The position numbers were made by a program, and so were the translations under genes. From NCBI RefSeq assembly GCF_947179165.1, contig NC_077240.1, forward strand, positions 32,660,001 to 32,724,000: 64,000 bases of DNA. The letters run 5' to 3'. The DNA comes from Solanum dulcamara (lineage: Eukaryota > Streptophyta > Magnoliopsida > Solanales > Solanaceae). The notes under the pieces were generated by a model. It was not told the origin of the DNA and made no database searches. It saw only the letters and a list, made by a program, of their open reading frames with translations. Shown here one piece after another: positions 55,672 through 64,000 of this stretch (positions are counted from its first letter, which is position 1; the number at the start of each line of letters is the position of its first letter).

Positions 55672-56509
55672 ATTATTTTCAATAGATTTATATGTTTAAA
55701 GAGAATGAAACACATTTCTTTTGTCATGTCAACATTTTGTGCTTAATAGAAATAGATTTTGAACAATAAGGTGTTCAATAGACACAAGAAATATTGAGAT
55801 GTCTAAGTGAAATATGCGGATAACTATAAGTGGTCATCGATGACTTAAGTCATAATAAAATTCTCTTGATTTGTTAAATTTGACAAGTAAAATAAAACAT
55901 ATATTTTTAATATACGAACTAAGTAAAATGAAACGAAATCATAAATGAAATATTCACTTATTTTGAATTGAAAAATATAATTAATATGTTGCTTGTAACT
56001 TTTAAATATCTAATTATAATATCCTGTCTTGATATATTGCGACGGATAATTGGAGATGGACAAATAACAATATCTTATAGTACGAGCCTTTTCATATCTC
56101 ATGCACATGCATCTACCTTGGATCTCACACTGTTTCATCGTGGCCTCTTGGATCATTTTCATTAATGACACATCCGATCCTTCCGATTTTATTTTGCTTG
56201 ATTCGTATATTAGAAACATATTTTATTTTACTTGTCAAAATTAGAAATTAATTTTTTATTATTATTTGTCTTCATATCACCCTGAATATTAAATAACTAT
56301 ATAAAATAATTATAATCAAATCTATAATATCAAAACATTATTAATAAAATTTGTTTTATACCGCTTATTTAAAAAAATTAAAAAGCGTTTCAGTCTATCA
56401 GGTCAATAAATACCAAGTAATATAAAACGGAGTGAATATTATTAACTTTTTTTTTTGGTAAAATAGAGGATATTATACTAACTTAGTAAACAATTTCTCC
56501 AAATAATGT
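55672..56509. other. Intergenic; right arm of inverted repeat
   Basis: Positions about 55785-55860 mirror 49405-49460 across copia D. The rest is AT-rich with no gene seen. Confidence 0.4.
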
Positions 56510-56517
56510 ATCACAAG

Positions 56518-57524
56518 CAGGCGCGGACCTACATGCAGCCTAGGGGGTTCATCCGAACCCCCTTCGTCGAAAAATTACACCGTATGTATAGAATCAATTT
56601 GTTGATTTATGAGTATATATTTAATAATGAACCCCCTAAACACAAGCCAAAGACTTGGTCCAGCGGTAAAGGGGTTCACGAAATTGCAAATTCTGGAGCT
56701 AAGTCTGTGGGTTCGAGCCCGGGTAGCAACATTTTTTTTTTCATATTTTAGTTTCAGCCAATTTTAATTTTTATTTGCTTAATAAATGAAACGTCCAACC
56801 CCAATATTGTAATATTAAACTATATTATATGTGTTTAATTATTTTACATTAATATTTTAGAGCACAACATAAAATGAATTACACTTTACAATAAAAAATT
56901 TTCTATTTTTATAAAATTAAGTAAAAGTTATAACTTTTTTTGAGTTTTCATATTTAAAATTTTAAAAAAAATTCTCTCATACTCATTTTAAGTCAAACAT
57001 TTAATTTTTATTTGATTAAGGAATAATATGATTATAAGTAAGATTAAATAAATAGGATTGGATTTTGGAAGTATTCTCTTATCCTTCTACTACAGATTAG
57101 TGACCACAACTTAAGAAAAAATATGCCTTTAACGTACAAATCAAGAATTAAGAAAAGCCTCATTATTAAACTTTCATTTAATTATTTCTCTTATTTTAAT
57201 ATATTTTTTTGGATAGTATAATCTTTTGTGTTCCTTATTTAGTTTCAAAAATTGAATAATGTATTTATACAACAATGACGCGACAGAACCCATAATTAAA
57301 ATTTTAAAAATACATTTTCTCATATTGATTTTAATATTATGTCAAAAGCGTACTTTCTCTATTTTATTGTTAGTGTTGAGCTAAAGTTGAATTTTATCTA
57401 GTTGCTTATATTTGATCCGACCCGTTCATATATGACCCGATCCGATCTGCTTATTTGTGGATACTATTAGCGTGTTTACTTATTTTTTTGAACCCCCTCG
57501 ATGAAAATCCTGGTTCCGCCACTG
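56518..57524 (+). mobile_element. hAT-type MITE with tRNA-like pol III module, long copy
   Basis: Ends CAGGCGCGGACCTACA and (inverted) CAGTGGCGGAACCAGG, with a perfect 8-bp target duplication ATCACAAG (56510-56517 and 57525-57532). The first 225 bp correspond throughout to the 281-bp element at 34353 read on its minus strand. Shared parts include the GGGGGTTCATCCGAACCCCC palindrome and the tRNA-like module. The remaining 0.7 kb is AT-rich filler without coding. 1,007 bp, non-autonomous. Confidence 0.8.
56656..56741 (+). ncRNA. tRNA-like module with pol III A box, B box and T-run
   Basis: A box TGGTCCAGCGGTAA at 56656-56669, B box GGGTTCGAGCCC at 56709-56720 and a ten-T run at 56732-56741. 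This is the layout of a tRNA-derived RNA polymerase III unit. The spacing between box starts is 53 bp. Whether it is transcribed is not known; no complete cloverleaf is evident. Confidence 0.55.
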
Positions 57525-57532
57525 ATCACAAG

Positions 57533-58499
57533 ATAAAATGACACTTATTAAACTTCATATACATTTGCAATGACAGAGGGGCAAAGCGCTCCTAAAATTT
57601 TGCATTTTTCTTTCACCCCTTCCATTCAAAAGGTTCAATAATGTTTTTACATTTATTTCCTATATCCTTTTTTTTGCGGTCAAATGTAGAAATTTCCTTA
57701 AGATAACAGTTAACTAGCTGCAGCCTGCAGGTATATAGCTTGCAAATGAACTCTAAAATAGGCAAGGCATGGTAGACAAAATCTCTAGAGAAGTGGAAGC
57801 CCTAATTGATTGTATTATGAGCTGAAGCCAGCAATACATTATCCTGACAGAAACCCAGCTTGTCTAAAAATTTAAAAGGGGAAAGTCCACATATAGCTGG
57901 TTTTAAGGTATAGTAGAAGTTCATAAAATTTTACAAGTATAATCACTTTAACAAACTTCAGATATTATAAGAAGTTTGACTTATCAAAGTCTAACTTCAG
58001 TAATGTTATAATTGTCTGAATTTAGTATATAAATTGAACTTCAAACATATGTAACTGAGACTTCATATGCATATAATTAAACTTGTATCCCAACAGGATT
58101 TAACAACGCCTAATTAAAATGGTCTCCTATTTCTTAGATCCGAAATTTCAAGTTCGAACTGGGTTTAAAGGTGCCTCAACTCTTCAAATAATTAGTAGTT
58201 GTCTTTCTATTATTTTTTTTGAAATAATAGGAATCGATCTTGAGGTGACATTACTCTACAAATATCCTAGAAATGGTTGTTGGGTTCAAGTGAAGTGTGA
58301 ATGGAAAATAAGAATTGAGAAGTGTGGGGAGCCAAATGAAGAAAAAATGAAAAGTCATTTCTCCCTCATTGGTAGAAGAAATGAAATGTTTTGTCCTTAT
58401 ATAAGGAAACACTTCCTTCAACTCATAAAGGGTTAAGTAGAGGGTGGCTCCTCATGTCGTTGTCCTCACTCAACTCTGGTTTGACTTTGGCTTCGGCAA
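57533..58499. other. Intergenic, no gene seen
   Basis: AT-rich, with AACTTCA/GAAGTT phrases repeated around 57920-58060. A 105-codon frame at 58119-58436 has no domain and is probably chance. Confidence 0.4.
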
Positions 58500-61400
58500 A
58501 TGATTGATTGATAATTTTTTAGACAAAATTTATATATTAATATCATTAATTGATTTTCTTTTTTTGAATATTAATTCAATATTAATTAAGAATTATTGAT
58601 TATTATTAATTAATTAATTCACAGAATAATTTGAATTAATTAAATTCAAGAAATTAACTAAATAATCGAATTAACTAAAATGGGATGTATTTAAATTTTG
58701 CGGAAATGTTTCAAAAAGACATTTCTTTCCCAAAAGACATTATGCCTATTCTGAATAGATGGGACTGTTCTGAACAAACATATTTGATCTCTTTATTGAC
58801 TATAAATAGAGAGGCCTCCTCTCAGTTTTCAACATCAAAATTTCTCCTCTTGTGCATAGATTTTCTTATAAACAAAGTTGTGTCTTGGTGTGATTATATT
58901 ACTATTTTTTGAGTTTGCTGAAATTATCAAAATTTGAGGTTCTGCTATTTCTTTAATGTTCTATCCATTTTATCTTGGGACAAAATAATTCATAACTTCG
59001 GGTATAGTGAGGGGATTAAATTTCTTAAAGAAACACAGTGAATTATGTGGACTTAAATACTGCTTTACTTTTCATCTTTATTCTTTCTGGTTTACTTACT
59101 TTAATACAGGAGATAACAAGCTTAAAGAATTTAATTTTTTTCTGTATTTGAGGGTTCTGTAGATAAAACCTTTTGGTTTTTTTACTATCTCTGAATCTAA
59201 TACTAATTCAAAGAATGAGGAATATAAAAACTTCATCGTTAAACTAGAAACAAGTTATATATTTCTACTTCATCTTATATATTTTGGGGGGCTGGAGACT
59301 AAAATCGAAAGACTTTCTACTCCAGTGATTAACTTGGTTCAAAGAAATAAAATTTTCATCAAGTTAATTAAGTTTTTAGTTTTCTCGGTTTGAAGAATAT
59401 AAAAACTTCATCGAGTTGAAAAAAAATTCTTATTTGGTCATTCTGTTGTTTAATGCTACTTTTGTTTTATCAACAGAATGGGAGATACAAATGTATCCAG
59501 TTTTGAAGTAAACACAATGCCTTCAACTAGCCAAACACCAGTTTCTACAGCAATGACTAATCCTAAAAAACCTGAAAAGTTCACCGATATTGACTTCAAA
59601 CAGTGGCAACAGAAGATGTTCTTCTATCTGACTACCTTCAGTCTATAACGGTCTATCAATGAAGATGTTTCTGTGGTAGAAGAAAGAACTCTTGAAAATG
59701 AAAATTTTATTGTGACCAAGGCATGAAAACATTCTGATTTCCTTTGCAAGAACTACATACTCAATGTATTGGAAGATGACTTATACAGTATTTGTAAAAC
59801 CTCTAAAGAACTCTGGTATGCTCTTAAGAAATACAAAATTGAAGATGCAGGCTTAAAGAAGTTTGTGGATGTAAAATTTTTAGACTATAAGATGGTTGAT
59901 AGCAAGACTGTAATGTCTCAAGTCTAAGAACTACAAGTCATTATGCATGATCTTCTGACAGAAGGTATGATCAAATTCAATAGTTCGATTGTTAAAATTG
60001 TTGAATGTGTTATTGATTTTAAATTATCCATTGTAGGTATGATCATAAACGAGACATTTCAAGTAGCAACATTGATTGAGAAACTGTTTCCTTTATGGAA
60101 AGACTTTAAAAATTATTTGAAGCACAAGCAAAAGGAGATGACTCTTGAAGATTTGATTGTTCGTTTAAGGATCGAGGAAGACAACAAGGCTGTCGAGAAG
60201 AAGGCTAAAGGAAACTCAATAATTATGGGAGCAAATATAGTTGAGGCTGGTCCAAGTAGATCAAAATAGAGGAAGAAACCTTCTGGACCGAAGAACTATC
60301 CTAATAAAAAGAAGTTCAAATGAGACTGCCACAACTGTGGAAAAAATAGACATAAAGTTGTGGAATGTTATGCTCCCAAGAAAAAAAAAGAAGAAAGGTC
60401 AAGACTATATGGTTGATACAAATGGGGATGTTGAAAACTTGTTTGCAATGCTGACCGAATGCAACCTAGTAGGAAATCTCAAAGAATGGTGGCTTGATTC
60501 TGGAGCCACGTCACATGTTTGTGCTGTCTGAGAAGCCTTCGCTACTTATTGCCCTAATGCACTTGATGAGACTATCTATATAGAAAATTCTGCAATGGCA
60601 AAGGTGGAAGGATATGGTAGAGTATTCCTAAAAATGACATCCATCAAGGTGGTGACTTTGAACAAAGTTTGTCATATTCCAAAAATGAGAAAGAACTTGA
60701 TTTCTGTCGGGATTCTAATCAAGAATGGATTCAAGTGCGTTCTGGTTTTAGAGAAACTAGTAGTTAGTAAGAATGAAGTGTATTGAGGTAGTGGTTAGTA
60801 AGAATGAAGTGTATTTAAGAAAAGGCTACCTCACTGAAGGCCTTTTCAAATTGAATGTAATAATTATTGATAATAATAAAGTTCAAGCTTCTTCTTACTT
60901 ACTTAAGTCAAATAATTATGCCATTCACACTTAGGACATGCCAATTATAAAACCTTATAAAAATTGGTCAACTTAAATGTATTGCCTAACTTTGAGTGCA
61001 ATAATTCAAAATGTCAAGTGTGTGTTGAATCTAAGTATGCTAAGCATCCTTATAAATCTGTTGAAAGGAATTTCAGTCCCTTAGTATTAGTTCGCACATA
61101 CATTTGTGATATGAAGTCAACACCAACTCATGGTGGAAAAGAGTATTTTATAACTTTTATTGACGGTTGCACTAGATATTGTTATGTTTATTTGTTGAAT
61201 AGTAAAAATGAAATAATAGAAGCATTTAGACAATAAAAAATGAAGTTAAAAAATAGTTAAATAAAAAGATAAAAATGATAAGAAGTGATAGAGGTGGAGA
61301 GTATGAATCTCCTTTTGCTTAAATATGTTTAGAAAATGGAATCATCCATCAAACTAATGCTCGTTACTCACTTCAATCTGACAGAATTGTAGAAAGGAAA

Positions 61401-61830
61401 ACTCAAACTTTAAAAAAAATGATGAATACCTTACTTATAAGTTCATATTTACCACAAAACATGTGGGGGGAAGCCATACTTACAGCAAATAGAATACTCA
61501 ACAGAGTTCTCCACAGCAAAACACAGTCTATTCTATATTAGAAATGGAAAAGAAGAAAATCAAATTTGAAATATTTTAAAGTGTAGGGGTGTCTAGCCAA
61601 AGTCCAAGTTCCTAAACCTAAGAGGGTTACAATAGGACCTAAGACTATGGACTGTCTTATCATTGGATGTGCTACAAACAGTAAAGCATGTCAATTTTTG
61701 GTTCATAAGTCTAAACATCTGGATATTCATGACAATACAGTAATTGAATCAAATAATGTTGAGTTCTTTGAACATATATATATTCGTGTAAAACTAAACT
61801 TGAATTGTCTAGTGTAGGGTCTAAACGATT
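58500..61830 (+). mobile_element. 5' part of a Ty1/copia retrotransposon (copia E)
   Basis: A leader or LTR region (about 58500-59470, with TATAAATA near 58800) precedes gag, zinc knuckle, protease and integrase in copia order. The element stops after integrase at about 61800, where gypsy-like LTR sequence begins. Reverse transcriptase, RNase H and 3' LTR are absent. The left border is not fixed. The protein type (GGKEYFITFIDGCTRYCYVYLL) differs from copia A-D. Confidence 0.75.
59479..61780 (+). pseudogene. Copia E gag, protease and integrase
   Basis: Gag starts at ATG 59479 (MGDTNVSSFEVNTM) and contains PEKFTDIDFKQWQQKMFFYL. Stops occur at about 59647 and 59725, and again before 59943. 59943-60269 is the gag C-terminal half, and the zinc knuckle CHNCGKNRHKVVEC follows at about 60331 after two stops. 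The protease is in another frame (WWLDSGATSHVC, about 60489-60524). Pre-integrase is at 60595-60786. Integrase is at 60964-61236, where the first catalytic Asp is Tyr (VRTYICDM). Its later parts (SDRGGEY, then the GECLAKVQVP-type C-terminus) run with stops to about 61780. Confidence 0.8.
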
Positions 61831-64000
61831 TATCACGACCTAAAAATCGAGGTCATGATGACACATATCTTAAATTTCATCCTAATGTGTAAGCCAAAAA
61901 ATAAAACCATACGAGACTCCCGGAGAGAAGTCAGGCCACATATAAACGCAATGAAAAAGACACGATAAAATTATCCCAAAACTTGGTATCATAAGTTTAA
62001 GAGCATTTAAACATAAATCTTAGTCTGATTACACAATATAAGTCTCAGAATATAGAAAAGATTAAAAATAAAAGATGGACTGGCGGCGATTCGGATCCCA
62101 AGATCTCACCATTGATCCGATGATGATGTATTTGTTACAATCAACTACCGTGCTGAACACCCTGACTAGTATCTGCATAAAAAGGGTCACAAAAGTAGAG
62201 GTAAGTACAATCCACATGTACTCAATAGGTTTAACCGACTGAGTATAAGGAATTAATCAAAAACTATCATATAAACTAATGAACGCTTCCACCTGCACGT
62301 AGAAAAGTTTCACTCCTGCTACACTGCTACCAATTTGTATGGAACGACGCGATTAAAGTAAACATATAGATATAGCTCTCTATATCACAGTTAAGCAAAT
62401 AGGTCAAGTATCACAGGTATAAATGCAATGCAATGCAATATGATGATGTAATGATATGATCGTACAGTGGAATTAAGATTATCGTACAACTTGTCGTATA
62501 CACCTGCCAAGCTGTGCTACCACCATATACCTCATCACAATCTCAATGTATCAACTACCTTACCACTATTCTTGTGGATAAGGGTCATGATATTAATATC
62601 TCTCCCACTCTCACCTACTCGTAGTCAAGGGATCACAATATATCCACTATCCTACCGCAAAACTGCCTCGGTCAGGGACTCAAGATACAAGGGTTTAAAG
62701 GTGTCACATTTTCTTTCTCAAAACGAATTTTCACATATCTCAACTTCCCAATGGTTAATGATAATATGAATGAGGATAAATACATTCACATCATAGAAGG
62801 CATGGAGTTAATTTACAACCCAACATGTAATACAAGGTTCAAAGTTCTCAAAACTTAACCTAAACATGATATTCACTCTCAATAGATAGTAATGGGAAGG
62901 AAATGCCTCAAATTAAGTGTTCACCCTTTCTCAACAATATCTCAATACTCAGGCATGCTCAAAACCCCCAACTCAACTCCTCAGGCGGGTATTACAAGTC
63001 AAATAACCTCTTCACTTCTCTAACTCAATTAAGTCATGGATTACACGATCTCAATCACAAATAAAATATCACATAACATCCCCCACACGGGATACACAAC
63101 ACATGTAACCCCCACACGGGCATCATAATATAAATTATAGTCCCAAACTATACTACTACCCCATCCCAAAGTCTACATCATAGAATTTGACTAATCACCC
63201 CAACTCAGCCCCTAGAAGGATAGCCAAACCTACCTCAATTGTCGAAATCGCACTCGAACGCTCTATCAAATGATCAACTTTTGAATTCAACGCCCGAAAT
63301 GATAATCCACTATCAAGAATAAAGTATATGCATTATAAGGGGTCTAATGACACCCATATTGATAGGCTTCAGAATCGTGGGTAAAACAATCCAAAAATTT
63401 ATTAATTTCAAAAAAGGGTGAAATCTGGAATTTTATTCCAAAATCACATTCTACTACTAATAAGAAACTCATTGTTGCAAAATCCATAAAAATATATTAT
63501 AAAACTAGTTAGAAATCACCAATTGCCATAAATTCGTATTAGGGAAGAACAAGAGGCATTAGAGTTTGAAACTATAATTTAGGAGTTAAATCATCAAATA
63601 ATTAATGAAAAAGGAAGGTTTTAGGTTAAAAATTACTTACCCAACGGTTTTACTCGAACACCTCTTCTCAAAATCACCCCAAGAAGCTCAAGAACTCAAA
63701 AATGGTGAAAATGGAGTTTCTCCCAAAGTTGAACACTGTTCAGGCACGGTGACCCTACCCTATAAAGTGAAACAAAAAGCAGTAATTAGACTCTTCGCCT
63801 GGTTTTATGCTCATTAAAATAAACTTCAAAGGAGAATTCTTTTTATTGGCCATTGTTTTATTTTCTAATGGTCAATTTCAGCCTTCTAAATTGGAACTTG
63901 CAGAAAGGCTGAGATACATTGGAACAATGATCCAAATAATCTTTAATGTTTTGAATTCGAAAATGCCGCCAACCAGATTGTGTCAACATCATAGCATTAG
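61831..64000. mobile_element. Gypsy-like LTR or leader sequence, continues past window
   Basis: The start TATCACGACCTAAAAATCGAGG resembles the TGTCACGACCCAAAA start of common nightshade gypsy LTRs. ATGATGACACATATC and the later GGGTCACAAAAGTAGAGG and GTAAGTACAATCCACATGT phrases belong to the same repeat type from memory. It interrupts copia E. No gene is visible; short frames at 62467 and 63605 have no domain. Confidence 0.5.

Noticed and set aside
58119..58436. 105-codon plus-strand open frame
   Set aside because: No homology or motif that I can recognise; AT-rich intergenic context.

Overview
The window looks like nuclear DNA of a flowering plant, most likely a nightshade (Solanaceae). It is AT-rich, its genes carry introns with GT/AG borders, and most of it is nested plant transposons. 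The nightshade assignment is inference from repeat types I recognise: an RTE LINE tail ending in TTG repeats, a TS-SINE-like 3' tail, gypsy LTR ends of the TGTAACACCCCG type, and a hAT family with AAACCAAACC-rich ends. No species can be named from the sequence alone.

Only three host genes look intact. A single-exon UDP-sugar glycosyltransferase (8652-10016, +) is followed 0.7 kb downstream by a decayed paralogue (about 10722-11670). A two-exon bHLH transcription factor lies at 12011-12818 (-). A two-exon CASP-like four-helix membrane protein lies at 21343-23603 (-), and its intron holds a degenerate organelle-type tRNA-Pro.

The rest is mobile DNA. 1-1488: gypsy-type LTR sequence. 1489-7393 (-): truncated copia element whose gag is split by a 1.7 kb LINE flanked by an 11-bp target duplication. 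15351-20578 (+): complete but dead copia element with a GATAC duplication, itself inside an older inverted-repeat element. 24670-29283 (-): copia element without its 3' LTR. 29.6-36.4 kb: a hAT-type MITE, two Helitron-like 3' ends, an RTE LINE fragment with a 13-bp duplication, a second hAT-type MITE and a long-TIR foldback element. 36473-42056: full-length hAT transposon with an uninterrupted transposase. 44487-48220 (-): L1-type LINE lacking its reverse transcriptase core. 50255-55666 (+): old copia element with two LTRs. 56518-57524: third hAT-type MITE. 58500-61830 (+): copia fragment. 61831-64000: gypsy-like LTR sequence.

The most unusual observation is that three hAT-type MITEs (29635-29883, 34353-34633, 56518-57524), each with an 8-bp target duplication, carry a tRNA-like polymerase III module (A box, B box and, in two copies, a ten-T stop) at the same place. 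They look like hybrids of a DNA transposon and a SINE. The second is the hAT element at 36473-42056, which has matching ends, a perfect 8-bp target duplication and an open transposase frame, and so could be autonomous. I found no CRISPR array, operon or prokaryotic defence locus and would not expect one here.
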